A DNA stretch of 64,000 nt from Oscillibacter sp. MSJ-31 (GCF_018918025.1 NZ_JAHLPT010000013.1:1-64000); one strand, 5' to 3'; positions 31,541 through 40,848 are shown, numbered from the stretch's first letter. Program-made: numbers and translations. Notes: a model not told the origin generated them from the sequence alone.

Positions 31541-32812
31541 ATGGGAAAGACATTTGCCGAAAAGGTGCTTGGCCGCGCTGCCGGGCATGAGGTGAGCGCC
31601 GGCGAGATCGTCATTGTGCGCCCCGACTTCTGCGTCAGTCACGAAAACGGCGCGGCTGTTGTCAAGACTTTCCGCAAATTCGGCGTTCCCTCCGTGTTTG
31701 ATCCCTCGCGAATTGTTCTCGTCATGGATCACACGGTTCCCGCTGCAACAGCGGGCAACGCCAACTCACAGAAAACCGTCCGGGACTTCACCCATGAGCA
31801 GGGGATCACGCACTATTACGACCTCAACTCCTGCGGCGGCGTGTGCCACCAGATCATGGTACAGGAGGGCTATGCGCTTCCCGGATGCATCGTCCTCGGA
31901 ACAGACAGCCATACCTGCACCTCCGGCGCAGCCGGTGCGTTTGCCGTCGGCATCGGGCGGAGCGAAATGGCGTCGGTTTGGGCGGTGGGAGACATCTGGC
32001 TGCGTGTCCCAGAGACCATCAAAATCGTTCTTAAGGGCAGCTTCCGGCCCGGTGTGTCCGCCAAGGACCTGATCCTCAGGATCGTCGGCGACCTCCGTGC
32101 TGACGGTGCGGATTATAAGTCCGTCGAGTTCCACGGCGACGCCGCCGACCGGCTGTGCCTTGCCGAGCGGATGACGCTGTGCAACATGGGAATTGAAATG
32201 GGCGCGAAAAACGCCGTGTTCAAGCCCAGCGAGGAAGTGCTCGTCCATGCACGTGCACGGGCGAAAAAGGAGGACTGGGAGGTTCTTTGGGCGGACGAAG
32301 ATGCCGTTTACTGCAGAGAGTTTGTTTATCAGCTCGAGGACATCGTTCCCGGCCTTGCCTGTCCCCATACGGTCGATAACTACGCGACGGTGCGCGAGCA
32401 TATTGGCATGCCGGTCGATCAGGTCTTTATCGGCGCGTGCACCAACGGACGCCTCGAGGATCTCCGGCTGGCGGCTCAGGTCCTGCGCGGCAGGCATGTC
32501 GCCGTCCGCACGATCATCGTTCCTGCCTCGTGCGAAATATACCGCAAAGCGCTGGACGATGGTATCCTTGCCGAGCTGATGGACGCCGGCTGCGTCATCA
32601 GCCATCCGGGCTGCGGTCCGTGCGCGGGCGTGATGGGCGGTATTCTGGCCGACGGAGAGGTCTGCGTTTCCACAGCGAACCGCAACTTCAAGGGCCGCAT
32701 GGGCAACCGTGAGAGCTTCATCTATCTCGCAAGCCCCCTGACCGCGGCCTGCACCGCGCTCAACGGAGCACTGAGTGATCCGACCGAATGGGCAAAGGAG
32801 GCGCGGATATGA
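31541..32812 (+). CDS. Aconitase-superfamily hydratase large subunit, copy 2
   Basis: A second large subunit of 423 residues shares the layout of copy 1: TFAEKVLGRAAGHEVSAGE, VMDHTVPA, GTDSHTCTSGAAGAF and iron-sulfur ligands C300 (GACTNGR), C358 and C361 (GCGPC). Compared with copy 1, the sequence around the substrate loop differs (GGVCHQIM, RTCTS-type positions), so the two probably act on different substrates or opposite half reactions. It starts three bases after the lyase stop. The small subunit overlaps its end by four bases. Confidence 0.9.
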   Translation: MGKTFAEKVLGRAAGHEVSAGEIVIVRPDFCVSHENGAAVVKTFRKFGVPSVFDPSRIVLVMDHTVPAATAGNANSQKTVRDFTHEQGITHYYDLNSCGGVCHQIMVQEGYALPGCIVLGTDSHTCTSGAAGAFAVGIGRSEMASVWAVGDIWLRVPETIKIVLKGSFRPGVSAKDLILRIVGDLRADGADYKSVEFHGDAADRLCLAERMTLCNMGIEMGAKNAVFKPSEEVLVHARARAKKEDWEVLWADEDAVYCREFVYQLEDIVPGLACPHTVDNYATVREHIGMPVDQVFIGACTNGRLEDLRLAAQVLRGRHVAVRTIIVPASCEIYRKALDDGILAELMDAGCVISHPGCGPCAGVMGGILADGEVCVSTANRNFKGRMGNRESFIYLASPLTAACTALNGALSDPTEWAKEARI

Positions 32813-33312
32813 TCGCTGGAAGAGTTTGGAAATTCGGAGACGACGTCAACACGGACGTGATCTTTCCCGGGCGCTATACCTACGAGCCGATGAGCGACGA
32901 AGCGATGGGAAAGTACGCGCTTGAGGACGCAGATTCCGCCTTCAACCAAGAGGCAAAACCGGGCGACATCATCATTGCTGGGAAGAATTGGGGCTGCGGT
33001 TCCTCCCGCGAGCAGGCCGCCAAATGTCTCAAGGAGCGCGGCGTGGCCGCCGTGATCGCCAAGGGCTTTGCAAGAATTTTTTACCGCAACGCGCTCAACG
33101 AGGGTCTGCTGATTCTTGTCTGCTCAGAGGCGGATCAAATCGCGCAGGAAGGGGAAAGCATCTCCGTCGACACCGAGCGCTGCATCATCCGTAGCGTACA
33201 CGGGGAGTACCGCTTCCAGCCCTATCCCGCCTATGTGCAGGGGCTGGTCGAGGCTGGCGGACTGATCCCCTACACCATCCAGCGCCTGCGGGAAAGGGAA
33301 GGGGAGAAGTAA
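32809..33312 (+). CDS. Aconitase-superfamily hydratase small subunit, copy 2
   Basis: From the ATG at 32809 (AAAGGAGG upstream) the protein has 167 residues: AGRVWKFGDDVNTDVIFPGRYTYEPM, GKNWGCGSSREQAAKCLKERG, then IAKGFARIFYRNALNEG. This is the standard LeuD-like swivel domain with the GSSRE motif. The TYEPMSDEA stretch and absent zinc-like cysteines match the archaeal-type small subunits. It overlaps copy 2 of the large subunit. An earlier in-frame ATG at 32788 lies inside that gene. Confidence 0.92.
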   Translation: MIAGRVWKFGDDVNTDVIFPGRYTYEPMSDEAMGKYALEDADSAFNQEAKPGDIIIAGKNWGCGSSREQAAKCLKERGVAAVIAKGFARIFYRNALNEGLLILVCSEADQIAQEGESISVDTERCIIRSVHGEYRFQPYPAYVQGLVEAGGLIPYTIQRLREREGEK

Positions 33313-33316
33313 GGCC

Positions 33317-34180
33317 ATGACAAAACAACAAACGCTGCGCCGTCTGCTCGCCGAGCCGGAGACGCTTCTGGTCCCGGGCTGCTATGACTGCATCACGGCG
33401 CACATGATCCGGCACGCGGGCTTTCAGGCCGCGTACCTCACCGGATCGGGCATTTCCCTCACAACGCTCGGACACCCCGACGTGAACACGGTCAGCTATG
33501 CTGAGCTGCGAAATGTCGTGCAGAACATCTCGCAGGCGATCGACCTGCCGCTCATCGTAGACATTGATACCGGCTTCGGCGGGCCGCTGAACATCATTCG
33601 CCTGATTCGGGACTTCGAAAACCTCGATGTAGCGGCTGTGCAGATCGAGGATCAGGTCATGCCAAAGAAATGCGGCCACGAGCTCGGACGTCGGATCGTA
33701 CCGGCGGATGAGATGGGCTACCGCATCCAGGCTATTCGCGATACGCGGAAGGCACCTGACGGCATGGTCATTGTTGCTCGCACGGACGCAATCACTGATT
33801 ACGGCATCGATGAGGCGATCCGCCGCGCGAACGCCTATTTGGATTTCGGTGCAGACATTATCTTTGTCGAAAGCCCCGAGACGATGGAGCAGATTACACG
33901 AATCGCCACCGAGATCAAGGGCCCTGTGCTGTTCAACAACGTTGAGGGTGGACGTTCGCCCTTTCTCTCGCGCGAACAGCTTAATATGCTCGGCATCCGC
34001 GCCGCGATCTATCCCAACATGCTCACACGCATCATCACTAAATCGTGCCTAGACCTGCTCGGCGAGCTCAGGGAGCACGGCACCACAGAGGCCATGTGGG
34101 ACCGCATAATCCCGCACAAGGATCTCTGGCCCCTGTTTCACAGCGAGGATTGGTACAAAACCGAGCAGAAATACCGGTAA
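33317..34180 (+). CDS. Isocitrate lyase/PEP mutase family lyase, copy 2
   Basis: The 287-residue enzyme has VDIDTGFGGPLNI, IEDQVMPKKCGHELGRR with Cys119 in the KKCGH loop, and VARTDAI. It is a bona fide lyase of the 2-methylisocitrate/2,3-dimethylmalate type, as is copy 1, although similarity between the two is moderate, so their substrates may differ. It lies four bases after the second small subunit and precedes the TAXI-TRAP transporter. Its terminal segment (HKDLWPLFHSEDWY) is the expected lid. Confidence 0.88.
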   Translation: MTKQQTLRRLLAEPETLLVPGCYDCITAHMIRHAGFQAAYLTGSGISLTTLGHPDVNTVSYAELRNVVQNISQAIDLPLIVDIDTGFGGPLNIIRLIRDFENLDVAAVQIEDQVMPKKCGHELGRRIVPADEMGYRIQAIRDTRKAPDGMVIVARTDAITDYGIDEAIRRANAYLDFGADIIFVESPETMEQITRIATEIKGPVLFNNVEGGRSPFLSREQLNMLGIRAAIYPNMLTRIITKSCLDLLGELREHGTTEAMWDRIIPHKDLWPLFHSEDWYKTEQKYR

Positions 34181-34237
34181 ATAGTTTTCCTTGGCATGGG
34201 TATGCCTGAAAAAATATGATTGAGAAGGAGAATCAAC

Positions 34238-35260
34238 ATGAAGAAAGCGTTATCACTGTTCCTTGCCATGCTCATGGTACTGAGCATGACCGCCTGTGGC
34301 GAAAAGGCGCCGGTGGAGGGCCCCACAGAAGATCAGCCCGAAAAGGTTCAGGCGCAGGAGGTCTACTGGTCCGCCTGCAACACCTCCTCCACCTACTATC
34401 CCCTTGCCGTTGCGGCGGCCGAAGTCATCAACCAGAATGTCCCCAGCGTGCATGTGACCATCATTGAGAGCGGCGGCACCTCCGATAACTTCAAGGCGCT
34501 CGAAGCCGGTCAGGCCTCTTTGGGAAACGCTTCCGATCCGGATACCTACGCCGCGCAGAACGGCGTCGGCAACTTCGAGGGCATGCAGTACACCAAGCCC
34601 CGCATCCTTGCCCTGACCAACCCCATCATGTACCTCTTCGCCGTCACCGAGGACAGCGGCATCAAGTGCTTCAGCGACCTGCAGGGCCGCGCCTTTAACC
34701 CCGGCGCGATGGGCTCCAACTCTGAGCGCGTGTCCTACGACGTGATCGAGAACATCCTCGGCATCACCCCGGACTGGGTCCCGTGCAGCAACGCTGACGC
34801 CGTTTCCTTCCTCAAGGACCGCCGCATCGACGGCTTCCAGCGCAGCGCCTCCACCATCGTCAAGGACAGCAACATCGCCGATATCGAGACGAGCGTTGAC
34901 ATGCACATCCTCAGCTTCACCGAGGAGGAGCAGGCCAAGGTCCTCGAGGCCATTCCCTACTACAGCTTTGCCACCATGGACGGCTCCATCTACGATCAGG
35001 AGGACATCACCTCCATCGCCTTCTTCTTCGGCTTCCAGGTCTCTGCTGATATGGACGCCGACACTGTGCACGACATTTTCGCCGCACTGTGCGAAAACGT
35101 TGATTACATGGGTCAGTCCTACTCCGCCATCAACGGTCAGAACCTTGCCGAGCTGACCGCGCAGAACGCCAAGGGTTATCTCCACGCCGGCGTCATCAAG
35201 TACCTCGACGAGCAGGGCATCTCCTACGATCCCAGCCTGATTCCCCCTGAGTGCAAGTAA
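34238..35260 (+). CDS. TAXI-type TRAP transporter solute-binding lipoprotein
   Basis: The ATG at 34238 follows AAGGAG. The 340-residue protein has a lipoprotein signal (LFLAMLMVLSMTACG, lipobox SMTAC). The TAXI fold is recognised by VYWSACNTSSTYYPLAVAAAE, the ESGGTSDNFKALEAGQASLGN loop and the SFEDLQGRAF-like LQGRAFNPGAMGSNSERV. TAXI receptors deliver anions to fused TRAP permeases, encoded here downstream. The unrelated receptor fold separates it from the two TctC lipoproteins in this window. Confidence 0.9.
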   Translation: MKKALSLFLAMLMVLSMTACGEKAPVEGPTEDQPEKVQAQEVYWSACNTSSTYYPLAVAAAEVINQNVPSVHVTIIESGGTSDNFKALEAGQASLGNASDPDTYAAQNGVGNFEGMQYTKPRILALTNPIMYLFAVTEDSGIKCFSDLQGRAFNPGAMGSNSERVSYDVIENILGITPDWVPCSNADAVSFLKDRRIDGFQRSASTIVKDSNIADIETSVDMHILSFTEEEQAKVLEAIPYYSFATMDGSIYDQEDITSIAFFFGFQVSADMDADTVHDIFAALCENVDYMGQSYSAINGQNLAELTAQNAKGYLHAGVIKYLDEQGISYDPSLIPPECK

Positions 35261-35293
35261 AATTTTCCGGATAAACCATGCGCCCGTGCCGGT

Positions 35294-35319
35294 GCGCGCC
35301 GCGGGAAGCCGCGGCGCGC
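35294..35319 (+). promoter_or_regulatory. GC-rich hairpin between TRAP receptor and permease genes
   Basis: GCGCGCCGCGG (35294-35304) pairs with CCGCGGCGCGC (35309-35319) around GAAG, without a T-run. Such hairpins often stabilise the upstream mRNA so that the receptor exceeds the permease. Confidence 0.6.
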
Positions 35320-35360
35320 CGGACGGCGCGATCCGATGAGCCACGAAAGGAAAAGCAAAT

Positions 35361-37265
35361 ATGGGAGAAAATGTTCAAGCAAAGAAAACGCGGCTTGATT
35401 ATTTCATCCGCTACTATGCGGTCATCTACGCCGCCTTCCACCTCTACACCGCCTTTTTCGGCAGCCTCCAGAGCCTGCTCCAGCGCCCGATCCATGTCGG
35501 CTTCGGTTTAATCTTGGTCCTGTTGCTGCACATCAAAAAGAATCCGGGCAAAAAGCTTGTCCAGATCATTGACTGTGTTCTGATTATCATGTCCGGCATC
35601 ACGCCAATCTACATGATCACCAATTACACCCGCATTGTCCGGCCCAACTTCCTCCCGACACCGATCGAATACGCGATCGCCATTGCGTTTGTCATCGTTA
35701 TCTTTGTCTGTACGATTCGACTGATCGGATGGGTGATTCCCGGCCTTGTCATGGTGTTTCTTGTCTACGCCCTCACAGGGCCCTATTTCCCCGGCATTTG
35801 GAAACACAATGGCATCAAGCTCACCTATCTTCTTGATAATCTCTACTTCACCGACCGCGGCATTTTCGGTACGGTGACCGGCATTTCCTCGACCATGATC
35901 GCGACCTTTGTCATCTTCGGCGCACTGCTCTTCGCTACTGGCGGCGGACAGGCGTTCCTCGACTTGGCAGGTTGCATGGTCGGCAAGACCTACGGTGGCG
36001 CAGCAAAGCTCGCCACCGTGGCCAGCGGCCTGTTCGGCACGATCTCCGGCAACGCGGCGTCGAACGTCGCCTCGACTGGTGCGTTTACCATCCCGCTGAT
36101 GAAGCGGTTGGGCTATGAGCCCGAGTTTGCCGCAGCAGTTGAGGCCTCCGCCTCCTCTGGTGGCCAAATCATGCCGCCAGTCATGGGTGCGGGCGCGTTC
36201 ATCATGGCAGAAATGCTGATGATGGACTATCTCGACATTGCTAAGTCTGCGCTGATCCCCTCGTTCCTATTCTATTTTGGCATCCTGCTTTCGGTCGACC
36301 TCAAGGGTCGCAAGGAGAATCTGCGCGGCGTTCCCGAGGATGAGATCAAGACCTGGAAGGAAGTCCTCGCGCCCCGCCAGTCGCTTCCCATCTTCCTGCC
36401 GGTCGGCGTTCTGCTGTTCTTCTTCGTCTGTGGCTACACAGCCGTGACCTGCGCGGCTTATGCCATTGTCGTCGGCGTGGTGTTCTATGTGGTCACACAC
36501 CTCAAGACCGGCAAGGACATCTTCCGCGTGATGGGCGATGCACTCGAGGGCGGCGCAAAGGACATGCTCTCGGTTATGGCGTTGATTGCATGCGCGCAGA
36601 TCCTGCTCAACATGATCTCCATGACCGGTGTGAGCGTCAAGTTCACCAACATGGTCATCGCCCTCGGCGGTGAAAGCATCTTTCTTGCCGGTGTGTTCGC
36701 CATGTTCGCAACGATGGTTCTCGGTATGGGCCTTCCAACAGTTGCAGCCTATCTGCTCGGTGCCTCCGTCATGGCTCCCGCGCTGATTCGTTTGGGCGTT
36801 GCTCCTCTCGGCGCGCACTTCTTCATCTTCTATTACTCCATCTTCGCCGGTCTCACGCCGCCGGTCTGTGCGACGGTGTTCATTGCCTCGGCGTTGGCCA
36901 AGGCCAAGTGGGTCAAGACCGCCATGTATGCGCTGCTCATCAGCGTCGGCGCGTTCGTAATCCCGTTTGTTTACCTCACCAATCCGGCGCTTCTCCTTAT
37001 CGGCACAGTGCCTGAGATCATCCGCGTTGCGATCTCGTCCACGTTCGGTATCCTGTGCCTGTCGGTTGCCGGCATGGGCTATCTGCGCGGTGATGCGCCG
37101 TGGTACCTCAGAGTCCCCCTTGCCGTGTGCGGCATCCTGCTGGTCATGCCGTCCGCGATGACGGACTACATCGGTTACGGCATCGGCATCGTCAGTCTGG
37201 CCGCGCAGCTCTTTGTTTGCGGTCCACGCGCGAAGAAGCTGGCTGCGGTCAAAGAGAACACGTAA
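35361..37265 (+). CDS. TRAP transporter permease, fused 4TM/12TM
   Basis: The 634-residue permease combines the small and large TRAP membrane subunits. The N-terminal part (about 1-130) supplies four membrane segments, and the rest, about 12, carries the DctM signature: GGGQAFLDLAGCMVGKTYGGAAKLATVASGLFGTISGNAASNVASTGAFTIPLMKRLG and the matching GLPTVAAYLLGASVMAPALI half. TRAP systems use a sodium gradient. This fused form goes with TAXI receptors, and its neighbour at 34238 is exactly that. The start follows AAAGGA. The substrate is probably the hydroxyacid metabolised by the upstream enzymes. Confidence 0.92.
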   Translation: MGENVQAKKTRLDYFIRYYAVIYAAFHLYTAFFGSLQSLLQRPIHVGFGLILVLLLHIKKNPGKKLVQIIDCVLIIMSGITPIYMITNYTRIVRPNFLPTPIEYAIAIAFVIVIFVCTIRLIGWVIPGLVMVFLVYALTGPYFPGIWKHNGIKLTYLLDNLYFTDRGIFGTVTGISSTMIATFVIFGALLFATGGGQAFLDLAGCMVGKTYGGAAKLATVASGLFGTISGNAASNVASTGAFTIPLMKRLGYEPEFAAAVEASASSGGQIMPPVMGAGAFIMAEMLMMDYLDIAKSALIPSFLFYFGILLSVDLKGRKENLRGVPEDEIKTWKEVLAPRQSLPIFLPVGVLLFFFVCGYTAVTCAAYAIVVGVVFYVVTHLKTGKDIFRVMGDALEGGAKDMLSVMALIACAQILLNMISMTGVSVKFTNMVIALGGESIFLAGVFAMFATMVLGMGLPTVAAYLLGASVMAPALIRLGVAPLGAHFFIFYYSIFAGLTPPVCATVFIASALAKAKWVKTAMYALLISVGAFVIPFVYLTNPALLLIGTVPEIIRVAISSTFGILCLSVAGMGYLRGDAPWYLRVPLAVCGILLVMPSAMTDYIGYGIGIVSLAAQLFVCGPRAKKLAAVKENT

Positions 37266-37280
37266 ACAAAGCAATCAAAA

Positions 37281-37329
37281 AGAAACGGCAGGCTCACGGA
37301 CTCTCTGCAAGGCCGTGAGCCTGTTTCTC
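37281..37329 (+). terminator. Hairpin after the TRAP permease gene
   Basis: AGGCTCACGG pairs with CCGTGAGCCT, extended by AGAAAC with GTTTCT. The T-run is short, so read-through into the next gene is likely. Confidence 0.75.
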
Positions 37330-37362
37330 AAATCGAAAAGCTGAGAAAAGGGAGGAGCTGTC

Positions 37363-38535
37363 ATGCCAGAGAAACGAACGATCCGGCGGGAGACCGCCGA
37401 TGTGCTCTCGCCGGAGCATACCGCGCTGGTGGTGCTGGACGGGACAGGGGAGGCGTACCGCACGCGCATCCCGCAACTCGTCCGCGCGGCGCGCTCGTGC
37501 GGCGTGCCGGTCATTTTTACCGAATACCGGCCTCTGCATCGCTTCGGCGAGGCGGCGGTGAGCGCGACCAATGATGCTTTGCTGCTCATGGGAGAAGGGG
37601 ATGTCCGCATTCCACGCGTCAGCAGCAGCTGCTTTTTTGGGAACTGCCTGCACGCACTGCTTCAGGAAAATCGAATTGAGTCGGTGGTACTCTGTGGCGG
37701 GACGACAGAGACAAGTCTGTATACATCTGTATGTGAAGCGCAGTATCACGACTATTATGCCTGCTTCGTGCCGGACACGGCGGCGAGCGAGGGAGAGGAG
37801 ACCGGCGCGTGCGCGCTGACCCTGCTCCAAAAGCGCTATCGCATGATTGACACACCGACACTCGCAGCGCTTTGGTCATGCGCACCACGCGTCTGCCGCA
37901 TTGCTGCTGCACCGGTGAGGAAAGGGCATCTGGATCCTGAGCACACCGCGTTGGTCGTCGTCGATATGCAGAAGGACTTCTGCGATCCGGATGGCGAATA
38001 CGCCAAAACGAGAGATGTCAGCGCCGTGCAGAAGATCATCCCCGTCATCCGCGCGCTGGTCGACGACGCGCACCGGAACGGCGTTCTGGTGCTCTATTTC
38101 AGCCAGTTCACGCCGCATAATGACCGCGCCGACAACGGAGCGAGCCTTGCTTTCAAAACGCGCGACGGGAAGAAGGCCTCCTATGCGCTCGAGGGTTCAG
38201 TCGGCCAGGAATACATCGACGCGCTTCCGCTCGCGTATGCGGACGTCGTTGTTCCGAAGCTGCGCTCGAACGGATTCCATGATACCTGGATGGAAAAGAT
38301 TCTCCATGCCAACGCGATCACGCACCTTGTCGTCACGGGTACGCAGACGGAAGGCTGCGTGCTCGGCACCATGATGGGCGCGGAGCAGAACGGCTTTACC
38401 GTTATTCCGGTTGCGGACGGCATGGAGACCTCTGTGGCCAATGTTCAGCAGCCGGCGCTTCGGCTCATCGATCATCGCTTCAAGCTCTGGAACGCGCAGG
38501 ATGTGATGGCAGCCTGGCAGCGTGTAGAACAGTAA
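37363..38535 (+). CDS. Tandem isochorismatase-like cysteine hydrolase, first half degenerate
   Basis: The 390-residue protein is two cysteine-hydrolase domains in a row (about 15-180 and 190-388). The C-terminal copy has the full triad, D201 in VVVDMQKDF, K299 in VVPKLRSNGF and C332 in TQTEGCVLG. The N-terminal copy keeps Asp (D26 in VVLDGTGEA) but has R85 where lysine is expected (IPRVSS) and S118 where cysteine is expected (GTTETSLYT), so it should be inactive and may be structural or regulatory. The family hydrolyses C-N or ether bonds in amides, carbamoyl groups or isochorismate. It closes the hydratase/lyase/TRAP module. Confidence 0.82.
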   Translation: MPEKRTIRRETADVLSPEHTALVVLDGTGEAYRTRIPQLVRAARSCGVPVIFTEYRPLHRFGEAAVSATNDALLLMGEGDVRIPRVSSSCFFGNCLHALLQENRIESVVLCGGTTETSLYTSVCEAQYHDYYACFVPDTAASEGEETGACALTLLQKRYRMIDTPTLAALWSCAPRVCRIAAAPVRKGHLDPEHTALVVVDMQKDFCDPDGEYAKTRDVSAVQKIIPVIRALVDDAHRNGVLVLYFSQFTPHNDRADNGASLAFKTRDGKKASYALEGSVGQEYIDALPLAYADVVVPKLRSNGFHDTWMEKILHANAITHLVVTGTQTEGCVLGTMMGAEQNGFTVIPVADGMETSVANVQQPALRLIDHRFKLWNAQDVMAAWQRVEQ

Positions 38536-38555
38536 CACATTGGGATAGAATAAGT

Positions 38556-38588
38556 AAGGTGGTGTATCCGTAGATGCACCACCTTTTT
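38556..38588 (+). terminator. Terminator of the hydratase/TRAP module
   Basis: AAGGTGGTG pairs with CACCACCTT around a 12-base loop, followed by a T-run. Confidence 0.85.
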
Positions 38589-38975
38589 CTTTCACAGAGT
38601 CCAGAACGAGCTGCCCGCTACCGACGCCCTCGGTCACACCGCCGACGGTCTGTCCACGCCACTGCGTCAACACGGTGTGCTGACGCAGGAATACCTGTGA
38701 GTCCGGCTTTGCCGAGACGAACCGCTGCATCAGCCTTTTCATCGTTATTTACATCCCAGCCGTTATCGAAAAGAGCTAGCTGATGTGCGGTTTATTTCTC
38801 CGCTCCCCTCTTTTGAACAAAAATTTGATTTTGTTCAATTCCGCATCTCAAATAATCAGGAAGCTCACGCGCTTCCCTTTTTATTGAAGATGTGGAGCTG
38901 AACGAATCCGATATTACTAGGAATGGATACATCTTTGCAGTTATCTCCTGTCGATGCAATCTATTTTATTCTTTC
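38589..38975. other. Gene-free stretch with possible relic
   Basis: No convincing gene is present. A minus-strand frame with about 48 codons from 38742 (MKRLMQRFVSAKPDSQVFL...) runs into the end of the hydrolase gene, and looks like a fortuitous or decayed coding relic. The rest is AT-rich. Confidence 0.5.
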
Positions 38976-39016
38976 AAAAAACTGCCTGCCATGAGTCAAT
39001 CACGGTAGGCAGTTTT
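38976..39016 (-). terminator. Terminator of the second DUF4143 ATPase gene
   Basis: AACTGCCTGCC and its inverted partner GGTAGGCAGTT form a stem, and on the minus strand a six-T run follows. Confidence 0.85.
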
Positions 39017-39029
39017 GCTATGTGCGGGC

Positions 39030-40331
39030 TCAGACAAGCATGTCATCCAGCAAGAAGTCGATGACGCCGATATTGAGAATACCGTTGTCATCATACCAAC
39101 GCTTGCGAATGTCATGACGCACGATAATCTTCGGAAAAGAATCGCCGGTCAGCGCGAAGGGCTTGTTTTCGGTGATTGCCTTTTCCTCGGTCCCCAATGC
39201 GTAGGCGGATTGAATGTAGGTCTTCTTACCACCGGAGGTCGCAATGAAGTCGATCTCCCGCGCGACCGGCGTGATCCTTCCTTTGGCATTTTTCTCATTG
39301 CCATAGACGATGCCGATGTCAACGGAGCATTCACGGATCATCAGTTCATTGAAAATGATGTTCTCCATGATGTGCGTCATCTCCTGCTGGCGGAAGCCGA
39401 TGCGGGCATTTCTCAACCCGATATCCTCACAGTAGTATTTGTTGGGATAGTCAAAATAGCTCTTGCCCTTGACATCCCAGCGTTTGCATTCGGTGAAGAG
39501 GAAGGAATCCGATAAGTGATCCATATAGGCTTTCACGGTGTTCAGGGCAACGACATTCTCACCGCTGCGCTTCTGCACGGTGTTGATGGTGGTTGCAACC
39601 TTCGTCGGATTGGTCAGAGACCCGATAGACGAACACAGCAGATCAAGAATAGCGGACAGTACATCCTCACGCTTGATCTTCTTCCGCTCTACAATGTCCT
39701 TCAGATAGACCTCAGAAAACAGCGATTTCAGATATGCCATCTTTGCAGCGTCTGTGGGACGGGAAAGGATCAGCGGCATACCGCCGTAGAAAGCAAACTC
39801 ATCAAAAGCGTCCTGCTTATCACCACCGACAGCCGAGTAGTATTCGGCAAAGGAAAGCGGATGCACACGGATCTCATCGCTGCGCCCTCTAAACTCGGTC
39901 AATATATCCGAGGACAGCATTTTGGAGTTGCTGCCGGTCACATAAATGTCCAAGTTGGACAAGGCATTCAAATCGTTAAGCGCGTCGTAGAAGGTGATCT
40001 TCTTTCCGTCCGGATTGTAGGGATTCGGAACTTCATCCGACATCTGGATCTCGTCTACAAAGAGATAATACTGGTCTGCGCTGTGTTCTACGATCTCACG
40101 GACGTGAGAGGCAATCTCCAACGGATTGCGATAGCGAATATCATGGGTCAAGTCCAACTCAAAGGACAGGATGTGGTCTTCTGCAACGCCCTCGCCAAGA
40201 AGGTAGCTCTTGAACAGCTTGCGAAGCAGATAGGACTTGCCGCACCTGCGAATACCGGTGATCACCTTTACCTGACCGTCCCACATAAAGGAGATGATTT
40301 TTTTCAAATAGCGATCTCGTTTGATTTCCAT
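39030..40331 (-). CDS. AAA ATPase with DUF4143 domain, second copy
   Basis: The 433-residue protein has Walker A GIRRCGKS near residue 26, Walker B YYLFVDEIQMSDE near residue 88, sensor YVTGSNSKML, and an EYYSAVGGDKQDAFDEF DUF4143 element with AFYGGMPL. The C-terminal tail carries VAREIDFIATSGGKKTYIQ, the acidic nuclease-like strand. GGGGTAG is upstream of the ATG. It is related to, but clearly different from, the copy at 3562-4761 (different substrate-binding loops and lengths), so the two are probably independent acquisitions. Its role is unknown. Confidence 0.9.
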   Translation of the reverse strand: MEIKRDRYLKKIISFMWDGQVKVITGIRRCGKSYLLRKLFKSYLLGEGVAEDHILSFELDLTHDIRYRNPLEIASHVREIVEHSADQYYLFVDEIQMSDEVPNPYNPDGKKITFYDALNDLNALSNLDIYVTGSNSKMLSSDILTEFRGRSDEIRVHPLSFAEYYSAVGGDKQDAFDEFAFYGGMPLILSRPTDAAKMAYLKSLFSEVYLKDIVERKKIKREDVLSAILDLLCSSIGSLTNPTKVATTINTVQKRSGENVVALNTVKAYMDHLSDSFLFTECKRWDVKGKSYFDYPNKYYCEDIGLRNARIGFRQQEMTHIMENIIFNELMIRECSVDIGIVYGNEKNAKGRITPVAREIDFIATSGGKKTYIQSAYALGTEEKAITENKPFALTGDSFPKIIVRHDIRKRWYDDNGILNIGVIDFLLDDMLV

Positions 40332-40590
40332 AGCTCTACCCCTTCTGTTGAAGATTTACCCGATATTATCATGTTACATTTCAATGAATACTATACATAA
40401 ACAGAGCGGATTAATCAACCCCTTCATTGAAAAATTTATTGCAAATTCAGAAAACTTATCAACAAAAAAGCGATCGGCCATTGTGGAGCAAGGGCGTATT
40501 ACGGGTGGTCTGAGTTCGATTAGCTGTTGCTGTCAATCTGGGTAATGCCATTTAGAGATGCCGTGCAGTTTTTGAAAACAGAGTTGGTAA

Positions 40591-40848
40591 CTACCCGCTT
40601 GCAATTTGCAGCATCTCCCGAAGCAGCGTGCGCATCATCAGCGTCGCCGCCTGCACACGGGTGGTCGTGTCCTTGGGGGCCAAGAGCATTCCGCTGTTCT
40701 GCGCGATGCTGGTCACGAGGCCGGAGCCGCAGGCCCACTGCATCGCGGGGATGGCGTATCCTCTGACGGTCAGCGTGTCATCGAAGCTCAGAATGTTCGT
40801 GTCCTCACCGATGCTCACATCATAGCTCGGAATGGTTAATTCCGCCTG
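40591..40848 (-). pseudogene. Remnant of an SLH-repeat protein C-terminus
   Basis: The minus strand encodes IPSYDVSIGEDTNILSFDD, then YAIPAMQWACGSGLV and KDTTTRVQAATLMMRTL, which are the linker and last repeat of an SLH protein. The frame is stopped just upstream (about 40851) and there is no start, signal peptide or ribosome site, so it is a fragment. The neighbouring bases 40332-40590 and 40852-40997 contain nothing recognisable. Confidence 0.7.

Noticed and set aside
36267-37274. Long antisense frame over the TRAP permease
   Set aside because: Product is rich in Asp, Arg and His as expected for reversed membrane codons; no ribosome site.
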